Positions 41,813 through 49,775 of a stretch of DNA of 64,000 nucleotides are shown piece by piece. This DNA comes from Vulgatibacter incomptus (GTDB lineage Bacteria; Myxococcota; Myxococcia; Myxococcales; Vulgatibacteraceae): positions 2,908,501 to 2,972,500 of the forward strand of contig NZ_CP012332.1 in NCBI RefSeq assembly GCF_001263175.1. The letters are read 5' to 3'. Each line of letters begins with the position of its first letter. Position 1 is the first letter of the stretch. Both the position numbers and the translations under genes were made by a program. The notes under the pieces were generated by a model that saw only the letters and a list, made by a program, of their open reading frames with translations, did not search any database and was not told the DNA's origin.

Positions 41813-42723
41813 ATGCAGGCGAGCCTGCCCGAGGGGCGAGGGCCGATATTCGACGCGTACGTGATCGTGGACTGGAGCGCGAACCAGAAGCCCAAGCGCG
41901 GGGCGGACAGCGTCTGGTGGGTCTGCGCGACCTGGCGCGACGGGACGCTCTCGATCGAGGAGGCTGTGAACCCCGCCACGCGGATGCTCGCGCGAGAGCA
42001 GCTCCGGGGGCGGCTGCAGAGGCTCGTCGACGAGGGCGCCAGCGTGCTCCTCGGCTTCGACTTCGCTTACGGCTATCCCGCCGGGCTCGCGAGTCGCCTC
42101 GGGCTCCCGGTGGACGAGCCCTGGCGCGCGATGTGGCGCGAGGTGGCGGGCGCGATCGACGACCGGCAGCAGGATCTCGGAGTCAACAACCGCTTCGAGG
42201 TCGCGGCCCGCATGAACCGCGCGCTCGGCGGGGGGCCGGGGCCGTTCTGGGGCTGCCCGCCTGGCGTGGAGATCGACGGGCTCACGCCGACCAAGCCCCC
42301 CGTCCCTGGAGCGTTCCGGAGCTCCGCGTGGTGGATCGGCGCGCCCGTGGCCCGAAGTCGGCCTTCCAGCTCGCCGGGGCGGGCTCGGTGGGCGGCCAGG
42401 TCTTGATGGGGCTCCCGGTCCTCGAGTGGCTGCGAAGCCATCCTGCTTTCGAGACGATCTCCGTCGTCTGGCCGTTCGAGACGGGACCGGCGCTTCCGCC
42501 GCGGGGGAGCGGCGCGCGGATCGTCCACGCCGAGGTCTACCCTTCGCTGGTGCAGCACCCGATCCCGGTGGGCTGGTGCAAGGACCAGGCACAGGTCGTT
42601 GCCCTCGCGCATCACCTGGCGCGGCTCGACGCGTCGAATGACCTCAAGGCGCTCTTTGCTGCGCCGGAGGGGCAGCCGCCCGAGGTCCTCGATGAGGAGG
42701 GCTGGATCCTCGGCGTCGAGTGA
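41813..42723 (+). pseudogene. DUF429-like protein gene with frameshift
   Basis: The first frame (41813 to about 42301) codes for a protein starting FDAYVIVDWSANQKPKRG with an RNase-H-like acidic motif (IVDWSAN) and later LLGFDFAYGYP. The second frame, one base off, continues with PELRVVDRRARGPKSAFQLAGAGSVGGQVLMG and runs to 42723. The break sits on a run of six C at 42296-42301; adding one C joins the frames into one protein of about 303 residues. Either a real mutation, an assembly undercall or slippage. Function of this family unknown to me. Confidence 0.75.
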
Positions 42724-42810
42724 GGAGGTTGGTCGGCGGCGCAGCTGCGGAGCGGCTTTGCTTCGAAAAAGGTCGGATGGTAGGGTTGCACCTTCCACAA
42801 GGGGGTAACG

Positions 42811-43347
42811 ATGCGTCTACGACTCTTGGGCGTAGGACTCGCCGTCTCGACCGGGCTGGCTCTCGCGGCAGGCTGCGGCGGCGACGAGCCAATCTCCGGG
42901 CTCTGCACCGTACTGCCGATCGAGTGCCCCGGCTCTGTCCAGCTCACGTTCGACCCGCCGCTCGCCGAGAAGGGCACCTACCACATCATCGTGGACCTCG
43001 ACGCCGGGCAGATCAGCTGTATCGCGTCGATTCCTGCCTCTCCCGAGCACTGTTATTCGGTTCGATCAGGCGAGCCGATAGGGTCAGGGCGTGTCGAGCG
43101 TGACCCCGACAATGAAAACCTCATCACCGGATTCACCTTCGACGGCGCCCCGGATCGGTTCGAGGCTACGGTCGCCGCAGTGTTCGAGCTTCACGACGCC
43201 GAGGGCGGAAGGGGACTGCTCCAGATGAGCATCGGCCCCGAGACCGTAGAGCCCACCTACGCGCAAGGGCCTGACGGCTGTCCGCCCGCCGGCTGCTCGC
43301 CGGGTACCGCGATCATCCGAATTCCTCTCCATCCCGACCGGGGCTAG
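42811..43347 (+). CDS. Hypothetical lipoprotein
   Basis: 178 residues, signal peptide with lipobox LAAGC and a good ribosome site (AAGGGGGT). After the lipobox there are pairs of cysteines (LCTVLPIEC, QISCIASIPASPEHC, DGCPPAGC), suggesting a small disulfide-stabilised domain. No recognised family. Its TAG stop is part of the palindrome CTAG, which is also the stop of the convergent gene, so the two genes overlap by four bases. Confidence 0.65.
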   Translation: MRLRLLGVGLAVSTGLALAAGCGGDEPISGLCTVLPIECPGSVQLTFDPPLAEKGTYHIIVDLDAGQISCIASIPASPEHCYSVRSGEPIGSGRVERDPDNENLITGFTFDGAPDRFEATVAAVFELHDAEGGRGLLQMSIGPETVEPTYAQGPDGCPPAGCSPGTAIIRIPLHPDRG

Positions 43348-44858
43348 CGCTTCGGCGCGGAGCAGCGAGGCGCGTCCGAGCCGCCCGCGTCTCGGAGGAG
43401 CTGCTGGCCGCTCGGGATCCGGCCGCGGGCGAGCGAGACCTCTGCCCAGCACTGGAGCCAGGCCGGGTCCCACTGGACCGGCCCGACGCAGTCGCGCTGC
43501 CTGAGCTCCGCCCGCGCCGCGAGCTCTCGATCGACCTCCGCCGAGAACGCGGCCGCCAGGCGCTCTCCGAACCAGCGCTCGAACGTCCCGCGGTCCGGTG
43601 CCTCGAGCGGATCCGCCGCGAGGCCCGCTGGAGCGAAGCCGGGGTTCGAGGTGTCCTCGAGCTCCAGGGTCTCCTCCCAGGTGCTGCCGCCGATCGACGT
43701 GGAGAAGCTCGTCCACCACTTGTGGTGTTCGATCACGTAGCGGTGTTTCCCGTAGATGGTCTCCGAGACGGTGGGCTGCAATCGCGACATCTCCGACTCG
43801 GCAGATCGCAACGTCGATTGGCGATCGCTCAAGAGCCGGTCGAGAATCCTGGCCTCGTCGCAGAGCCGATCCTCGAGCGATCGCTCCGAGCTCCCGAGGC
43901 TCGTGCCCATGGAGTCGGACCTGGCGCGATCGCAGTGGGTCCGGGCGATCGCCGCCCGAGGCTCGAGCTCCGACACCGCGCGCTGGGCCTCCCGGCTCTT
44001 GCGGTCGGCGGTGATGTACGCGGGATTTGGCACGTCCACCGATCCGACTGCGTAGGAGATCGAGCGCTCCTCCTTCGTGACTTCGTGCTGCGTGCGCCCG
44101 AGCACGCCGCGGATCCCGACCTCCAGCACGGCCGACGAGCCGTCGACACAGCGCGCGCCAGACGAGAGAGAGGCACAGAGGTCCGCGGGTTGGATCCAGG
44201 CGCCGCCCACGTCCAAGCGGAGGCGCACGGGCAGCGTCGCGGCCTCGAGGAATCGGCTCCGCGCGTCTGCCTCCTGCGAGGGCACGCCCAGACACGAGGC
44301 CGCCGAGGCCAATGCGAGCTCGGCGCCCGGCGCTCCCTTCGCCGCAACGAGCAGCGAACCCAGGACCGAGGCCGCGCGGCGCTCCTCCGCCCGCACCAGC
44401 TCTCCGTAGCCGGGCCGATCCACCTGCCGCTCGATCCGCTGGAGGCAGCCCACCACCGGCACGACTTCCGAAGGCGCCGTCGCCCTCCCGCAGCCTTCGG
44501 CGTGGCGAGAGGCGGCACCGTCGACGAGCGCCAGCACCGAGGGATCGTCGGGGCGGAGATCCCGCGCAGCACGGAGCGCGTCCAGACACGACACGGCGTC
44601 GCCCGTCTCGCAGCCGGCAGTCGCCCTTTCGACCTCGCGCTCCACGGCGACGCGGGCGACGTCGTCTGCCTTTCGGCACGCCTCCCCGTCGTCCGGCCGC
44701 AGCCCGCAGGCCTCTCGGTATGCGACCGCCGCTCCGACGAGATCGTCGCGGGCGCTCGCCTCGTCGCCCCTGCGAATGGCTCGACCGAAGGCGGTGCTGC
44801 AGCCCGCGAGGACCAGCGCGGACGCTCCAAGGGCCGCCCAGACGCCCATCGACTTCAT
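43344..44858 (-). CDS. Hypothetical lipoprotein with TPR-like start
   Basis: 504 residues, lipobox LVLAGC. Residues about 25-140 look like TPR-type helices (AAVAYREACGLRPDDGEACRK, CLDALRAARDLRPDDPSVLAL). The middle has an SEL1-free, beta-like domain, and residues about 330-370 are a probable coiled coil (LDRLLSDRQSTLRSAESEMSR). Several cysteines. Perhaps an outer-membrane assembly factor; I do not recognise it. It stands between the GMC dehydrogenase and the convergent small lipoprotein gene. Confidence 0.65.
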   Translation of the reverse strand: MKSMGVWAALGASALVLAGCSTAFGRAIRRGDEASARDDLVGAAVAYREACGLRPDDGEACRKADDVARVAVEREVERATAGCETGDAVSCLDALRAARDLRPDDPSVLALVDGAASRHAEGCGRATAPSEVVPVVGCLQRIERQVDRPGYGELVRAEERRAASVLGSLLVAAKGAPGAELALASAASCLGVPSQEADARSRFLEAATLPVRLRLDVGGAWIQPADLCASLSSGARCVDGSSAVLEVGIRGVLGRTQHEVTKEERSISYAVGSVDVPNPAYITADRKSREAQRAVSELEPRAAIARTHCDRARSDSMGTSLGSSERSLEDRLCDEARILDRLLSDRQSTLRSAESEMSRLQPTVSETIYGKHRYVIEHHKWWTSFSTSIGGSTWEETLELEDTSNPGFAPAGLAADPLEAPDRGTFERWFGERLAAAFSAEVDRELAARAELRQRDCVGPVQWDPAWLQCWAEVSLARGRIPSGQQLLRDAGGSDAPRCSAPKR

Positions 44859-44966
44859 TCGACCTCCCCGACTCGATTCACACGCTCGAGCGACCGACGA
44901 GAGGATCCTGCCAGGGCTTCAGTTGATTTCGCGCAGGGTAACGAATCTTCACATCGACGCGCGGCG

Positions 44967-46628
44967 CTACAGCTCGCGGCGGCGGAAGGCGTCGGCCAGG
45001 TGCTCGGCCACCCGGAGCGCGTTGGCCTGGATGGTGAGGGTGGACGGCACCGAGCCGGAGGTCGGCATGAAGCCGCCGTCGACCACGTAGAGGTTGGGCA
45101 CCTCGTGGGAGCGACAGTTGCGATCCAGGACGGACCTGGCGGGATCGGAGCCGAAGCGCAGCGCGCCGTGCTGCAGGACCCAGGTGATCCCGAGGCGGGA
45201 GCGGGTCCACACCCGGTCACAGCCCATCTCACGAAAGAGATCCTCCGCGCGGTCGGCGAGGAAGCCGGTGGCGAGGCCGTTGTTCGCGTGGTGGCGGACG
45301 GCGATCTTCGCCACCGGCAACCCATGGCGATCCCGCACGTCGGAGTCGGTCTCGACCCGCGACTCGGGGACCGGCACGAACTCCGCGAAGATCTCGGCGG
45401 CGAGCGTGCGGGAGTGGTGGAAGCGTCGATCCATCTCGGCCTTGAGCGCCCTGCCCCACAGCGGCAGGTCGGCGCTCATCGAGGCCATCTGGGCGTTGGC
45501 GATGGGGTTGGGCGGCACGAGATCGAAGCGGAGGGTGCCCGCCTTGGGGACGGGACCTCCTTCGAGCCGGTAGAAGTCCTGGACGCTGCGGCCCAGCCAC
45601 ATCGTGCGCCCCTCGAGGAGTCCGGGGATCCCCTTGCCGCCGCCGTCCTCGTGGAGCTCCGCGAGGACCGAAGCGTTGGCGGAGAAGCAGAGGTTCCTGC
45701 CCACCTGGCCGTTGCCGTTGGCGAGGCCGTCGGGAAAGCGCTTCGAGCGCGAGTTCAGGAGGAGCCTCGACGACTCGATGGTGGAGCAGGAGACCACCAC
45801 CACCCGCGCGCGCTGCTCGTGGAGCTCGCCGCGCTCGTCGAGCCAGCGCACGCCGCGCACCTTGCCGTCGGAGCCAGCGACGACCTCGGTGGCCATCGCC
45901 CGCGGGACGATCGTGCAGCGGCCCGTGGCGAGGGCCTTCGGGATGAAGGTGGCGAGCACGCTGGACTTGGAGCCGTTCCAGCAGCCGAAGCTGCCGCAGT
46001 GGCCACAGAAGTTGCAGGGCGGCCTGCCGTCGTAGAGCTGGGACAGCACGGCCCGCGGCGTGTTGTACGGGTGCCAGCCCAGTCGCGCGGCCGCCGCGTC
46101 GAGGTGGAGCGCCAGCGGGTGATCGGGGAGCGGCGGCATCGGATACGGCGCGCTCCGCGGCGGCTCGAAGGGATTGCGGGCGCCGTCGCCGCTCACGCCG
46201 ATGAGGCGCTCGGCGAGCTCGTACCAGGGCTCGAGCTCCTCGTAGGAGATCGGCCAGTCCTCCACGCTGCTGCCCTCGGGCCTGCCGTAGACGCTGCGCT
46301 GACGCAGGTCGTCCGGGTGCAGCCGGAGGAAGTAGCCGCTCATGTGCACGGTGCCGCCGCCGACGCAGTTGGCGATCCAGCCGTCGTCCGTGACGCGCCA
46401 CTTCTCGCCCGGCGCGTCCTGCACCAGGTGGGGCTCGAGCGTCGGCGGCGGCACGAAGAGCCCGCCGCGGGTGACGGCGATCTCATCGTGCCGGGCGAAG
46501 TCGGCCAGCGTGAGGTGCGGGCCCTTCTCGAGGACGACGACGCGGGCGCCGGCCTTGGCGAGCCAGTACGCCAGCGTGCCGCCGCCGGCCCCCGAGCCGA
46601 CGATGCAGACGTCGACCGCCTCGCTCAT
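44967..46628 (-). CDS. GMC-family dehydrogenase, large flavoprotein subunit
   Basis: 553-residue FAD enzyme, relative of gluconate 2-dehydrogenase and other sugar or alcohol dehydrogenases. The FAD-binding start is CIVGSGAGGGTLAYWL; NCVGGGTVHMSG follows; the Cys motif CNFCGHCGSFGC near residue 215 may carry an iron-sulfur cluster as in fructose dehydrogenase; the C-terminal part contains the active-site His in LQHGALRFG and VVDGGFMPTSGSVPSTLTIQANA. It lacks its own signal and probably exports with the small subunit, which carries a Tat-like signal. Its ATG overlaps the stop of the small-subunit gene. Substrate unknown. Confidence 0.88.
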   Translation of the reverse strand: MSEAVDVCIVGSGAGGGTLAYWLAKAGARVVVLEKGPHLTLADFARHDEIAVTRGGLFVPPPTLEPHLVQDAPGEKWRVTDDGWIANCVGGGTVHMSGYFLRLHPDDLRQRSVYGRPEGSSVEDWPISYEELEPWYELAERLIGVSGDGARNPFEPPRSAPYPMPPLPDHPLALHLDAAAARLGWHPYNTPRAVLSQLYDGRPPCNFCGHCGSFGCWNGSKSSVLATFIPKALATGRCTIVPRAMATEVVAGSDGKVRGVRWLDERGELHEQRARVVVVSCSTIESSRLLLNSRSKRFPDGLANGNGQVGRNLCFSANASVLAELHEDGGGKGIPGLLEGRTMWLGRSVQDFYRLEGGPVPKAGTLRFDLVPPNPIANAQMASMSADLPLWGRALKAEMDRRFHHSRTLAAEIFAEFVPVPESRVETDSDVRDRHGLPVAKIAVRHHANNGLATGFLADRAEDLFREMGCDRVWTRSRLGITWVLQHGALRFGSDPARSVLDRNCRSHEVPNLYVVDGGFMPTSGSVPSTLTIQANALRVAEHLADAFRRREL

Positions 46629-47347
46629 CGCGCGCCTCCCGCGCCCGCCGGTCGGCTCACGCCGGATGGTTTCCGAGCGGGAGCGATCGGGGTCGCGGGC
46701 CGGGCCGCGCCGGCTTCCTTCCGCTCTGACGCGACCGGCGTCGCGGAGCCTGCAGCGGGCGCTCCGACGACGCGGGCGGGCACCAGAGCACGCTCCGAGG
46801 TCGGCGCTGCGCCTGTCACCTGCCAGCCGACGCGGTTCCGATTCCCGCCGTAGCTCGGATCGCCGAGGAAGCCCTCGAGGGTGATCGAGATCAGGATCCG
46901 CAGGAACTGCTCGCCCTGCGCCGAGCCCCTCTGCGTCTCTTCGAGGACCCGATCCTGCTCGTCCTGCCCGAGGTCCACGAAGCGCGCCCCGGGGCGAAGC
47001 CTCGCCGCCCGGCGATCGAGGGCGAGGAGGCCGCCGACCACGCGCTTGCGGATCTCGCCGAGCTCGGGACGCCGGAGCTCGGAGGCGGCGAATTCGATGA
47101 CACCAGCGTCCGCGGCCCCTGGCGATCCGGGCTCGCTCGGCAGGATGCGCTCGCATGAGGCGGCGAGGGCCGCGACCTGGTCGGCGCTCAAGGGCGGGCC
47201 GGGGAGCGGGTCCGGCGCTGGCTTCAGCTCGAGTGGAGCCGGCCCCGACTCGAGCCAGGCGCAGCGCTGGCTGGAGAGCGCGGCGCCGAAGATCGCGAGC
47301 TGCTGCAGGAACTCACGACGGCTCGTGCCGCCTTTTCGATGGCTCAT
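46625..47347 (-). CDS. Gluconate 2-dehydrogenase subunit 3-like protein
   Basis: 240 residues, with a twin-arginine-type signal (TSRREFLQQLAIFGAALSS) that would take a folded heterodimer with the GMC subunit to the periplasm. The core, LSADQVAALAASCERILPSEPGSPGAADAGVIEF, is the pattern of the family. The last about 50 residues are Ala/Pro-rich and unlike the family, perhaps a tether. ATG 47347 follows GGAGGAGC. Stop overlaps the GMC gene. Electrons would pass to a cytochrome such as the one at 47559. Confidence 0.85.
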   Translation of the reverse strand: MSHRKGGTSRREFLQQLAIFGAALSSQRCAWLESGPAPLELKPAPDPLPGPPLSADQVAALAASCERILPSEPGSPGAADAGVIEFAASELRRPELGEIRKRVVGGLLALDRRAARLRPGARFVDLGQDEQDRVLEETQRGSAQGEQFLRILISITLEGFLGDPSYGGNRNRVGWQVTGAAPTSERALVPARVVGAPAAGSATPVASERKEAGAARPATPIAPARKPSGVSRPAGAGGAR

Positions 47348-47396
47348 CTCGCTCCTCCGGAAGCGGCACGCTGCCACGCATCGCCACGCGCCGCTA

Positions 47397-47545
47397 GAGC
47401 GTGTGAAGGAATCGGTCCCGCGGAGGCGGGCCCGATTCCTTCAGCCGCGCTACGCGCGGTCGCGCCCTTCCGTGGCTCCGCCTTTGGCTTCGCGTGCGCG
47501 GAAACGCTCTTCTTTTCGTCTGCTCCGCCTCCGGCTCCGCGGGGG
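47397..47545 (+). repeat. Dispersed hairpin repeat, copy 2
   Basis: Second copy of the element seen at 25099-25230 but in the opposite orientation. The hairpin arms, GAAGGAATCGGTCCCGC (47405-47421) and its near complement at 47426-47442, match over 17 bases with one mismatch around a GGAG loop. It lies in the gap between the cytochrome gene and the small dehydrogenase subunit, at the 3' end of the former. The remaining bases of the 47348-47558 gap carry no gene. Confidence 0.8.
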
Positions 47546-47558
47546 CCGAACGCGAAGC

Positions 47559-49775
47559 TCATAGCGTCAGCAGATAGGCCACGAGATCGTCGCGCTCCTT
47601 TTCGGAGAGCGAGGCGGCCGCGGCGTGGACGCCGCTGGCGAGAGGCGGCTCGAGCACGCGCCTCAGCGCGAGCCCAGTCTGCGGGACGATCGCGTCTCCC
47701 TGCACCTCGAGGCCCGCCGCCCCGCTGGCCAGGAGGGGGAAGACGTCCCAGACGCCCACGAGGGAGACGGGCGGCCAGCCCGGATCCCGCGCCATGTCCT
47801 GGAGCTCGGGCCGCAGCGGCAGCGCGAGCGGCGTGCCGCGGTGGAGGCGGCCCCGGGTGGCCTCGTCCTGATCCGTGGTGAACTGGGGCGCTGGATGGCA
47901 GCTCCCGCAGCCGCTCGCCTCGAAGGCGCGAAGGCCCGCCACCGCGTCGCCTCGCCCGCCACCGGGGAGCTCGAGGTCCGTGGGGAGCTCGCCCTTCGGG
48001 CCGACGAAGGGGTTGGGGAGCGGCGTCAGCGTCTCGGTGTAGTGCGCAAGCGCCGCGATCTCGTTCGACGTCGGCTTCGGGTTCTGGAAGCGGTTGCGCG
48101 CCAGCACGTCGCGCGCCATGTGCCGCAAGGTCGGGAGCATCGACGGCGTGAAGTAGGGAGCGCTGTCACGCACGGTGCGAAGCGACGTGGACCGGTAGAT
48201 CCGCATCGGCCGCCCCTTGGTGAAGAGCATGCCGCCGGTGTGGCCGTCCGGATGGCAGGCGTCGCAGCTCATCCGCGTCTTTCCCAGGTCGGTGTGATAG
48301 GCGATCTCACCGAGCCGACGCGACGGCTGCGCCTCCGTGCCGAAGAGCTGTATTCGCAGCCCGAGCTCGGGACGCCAGGGCGCGGAGACGTCGACCGCCT
48401 GGACGGCCCCGTCGAACCGGGCGAGCACCCAGAGCGTCCGGCGATCCTCGGAGAGCCGCAGCGCCACCGGTCCGCTGTGCAGCGACTCGGACGCCCTCCC
48501 CTCCACGCCGAAGTCCGCGCCGTCTCGAAGGCGGGGCGTGCGGACCGAGGGCGGGATCTCCAGCGAAGCGACGAAGGCCTCCCGCGAGTCCGCGTCGCCG
48601 GCGGCGAGCCTCGCGGCGTCGAGGATCTCCACGCGCCCGGTGGAGACGTCGGCGACGTAGAGGAAGCCGCGCTCGTCGTCGAGGGCCAGGCCCTCGGGCA
48701 GGCCCTGGCGGAGGGCGACGTGGCGCAGGAACCGCCCCTCGCGATCGACCACACCGATCCCGCCGTTCATGGTGACCTCCATGCGGTCGGGGTTCGGGCC
48801 GATGTTGGGCCCCACGCTGCTCACGAAGAAGACGCCGAGGCGATCGCTCGCGACCACGGCGCGGGGACGCTTCCCGCCCATCGCATGCAGCGCGTAGGTC
48901 TCGGTGTGCCCGCCCACGATCGGAGTGGTGGAGTCTGGTGATACTCGAAGTGTCCGGGCCTCCGACGGGAGCACCAGCGTCAGATCCTCGGTCGAGGCGT
49001 TCCCCACCAGCAGGCGGTCGCCCAGGAGCGCGAGCGGCCGCGGATCCACCGGGCTCTGGTAGCGCCCGATCACCCGGCCGCTCCCGAGATCCACGCGCAG
49101 CACGGACTCGCGGACGTGCTCCGTCACCCAGGCCTCGTCGCCCTCGACGATCACCTGCTGCAGGCCGGGGCTGAGGGGAATCGAGCGCTGGGGCCCGGCG
49201 GGATCTGCTGCGCTCACCAGGCGCAGCTCGCCCCCGTGCTCGCAGGCGATCACCAGGAGCTCGTCCCTCGATCGTTTCGCCAGCGATCGGGGCCCGTCGC
49301 AGGTGGGGACGCGCCGGACCTCGCCGGACGCCTCGACCACGAGGAGCTCATCGGTGGTGCGAGAGACGGCGAAGACGCGGCCCGCCGCCACCTCCAGGTC
49401 CAGGGGCGTGGGGAAGGCAGCGTCGTTCACCACCGTGAGGGGAGCCGAGCCGTCCGCGCCCTCGAGCCTCGCCTCGAAGACCGCGACGGCCTGAGCCGCC
49501 GGGATCTCGATCCCCGCGGGGATCACCGCGCCCAGGTGGCCTTCGTCCACCCAGCTCGTCTCGAGGCGCAGCTCGCCAATCGCGAGGCGAAGGCCCGGGC
49601 GTAGGGCCTCGCCGTAGATCATCACCGGATAGTCGGTCTGGTTGCTGATCAGCCTGGGGCCGACGGCGCGGAGCACCGCCGGCTCCCGCGCAGGTGTGCG
49701 CTGCAGCGCGAACGCGAGCGTCCCGACGGCGACGAGCGCCATCGCCCCGAGGCCAACCAGACGTCTACTGCTCAC
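47559..49775 (-). CDS. Beta-propeller / dihaem cytochrome c protein
   Basis: 738 residues. N-terminal hydrophobic anchor (LVGLGAMALVAVGTLAFAL), then an Ig-like domain, then a beta-propeller (LVVEASGEVRRV, VIACEHGGELRLV, LLGDRLLVGNAS), and a C-terminal part with two haem-binding motifs, CDACH and CGSCH. The second half resembles the dihaem peroxidase/MauG relatives (TSLRTVRDSAPYFTPSM). It starts as GTGA overlapping the TPR gene and thus belongs to the Glt-like operon, yet it could also serve as electron acceptor for the dehydrogenase downstream. Both roles are inferred. Confidence 0.8.
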   Translation of the reverse strand: MSSRRLVGLGAMALVAVGTLAFALQRTPAREPAVLRAVGPRLISNQTDYPVMIYGEALRPGLRLAIGELRLETSWVDEGHLGAVIPAGIEIPAAQAVAVFEARLEGADGSAPLTVVNDAAFPTPLDLEVAAGRVFAVSRTTDELLVVEASGEVRRVPTCDGPRSLAKRSRDELLVIACEHGGELRLVSAADPAGPQRSIPLSPGLQQVIVEGDEAWVTEHVRESVLRVDLGSGRVIGRYQSPVDPRPLALLGDRLLVGNASTEDLTLVLPSEARTLRVSPDSTTPIVGGHTETYALHAMGGKRPRAVVASDRLGVFFVSSVGPNIGPNPDRMEVTMNGGIGVVDREGRFLRHVALRQGLPEGLALDDERGFLYVADVSTGRVEILDAARLAAGDADSREAFVASLEIPPSVRTPRLRDGADFGVEGRASESLHSGPVALRLSEDRRTLWVLARFDGAVQAVDVSAPWRPELGLRIQLFGTEAQPSRRLGEIAYHTDLGKTRMSCDACHPDGHTGGMLFTKGRPMRIYRSTSLRTVRDSAPYFTPSMLPTLRHMARDVLARNRFQNPKPTSNEIAALAHYTETLTPLPNPFVGPKGELPTDLELPGGGRGDAVAGLRAFEASGCGSCHPAPQFTTDQDEATRGRLHRGTPLALPLRPELQDMARDPGWPPVSLVGVWDVFPLLASGAAGLEVQGDAIVPQTGLALRRVLEPPLASGVHAAAASLSEKERDDLVAYLLTL

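Noticed and set aside
43344..43347. Shared CTAG as stop of two convergent genes
   Set aside because: Neat but easily explained by chance overlap of two TAG codons; not pursued as a finding.
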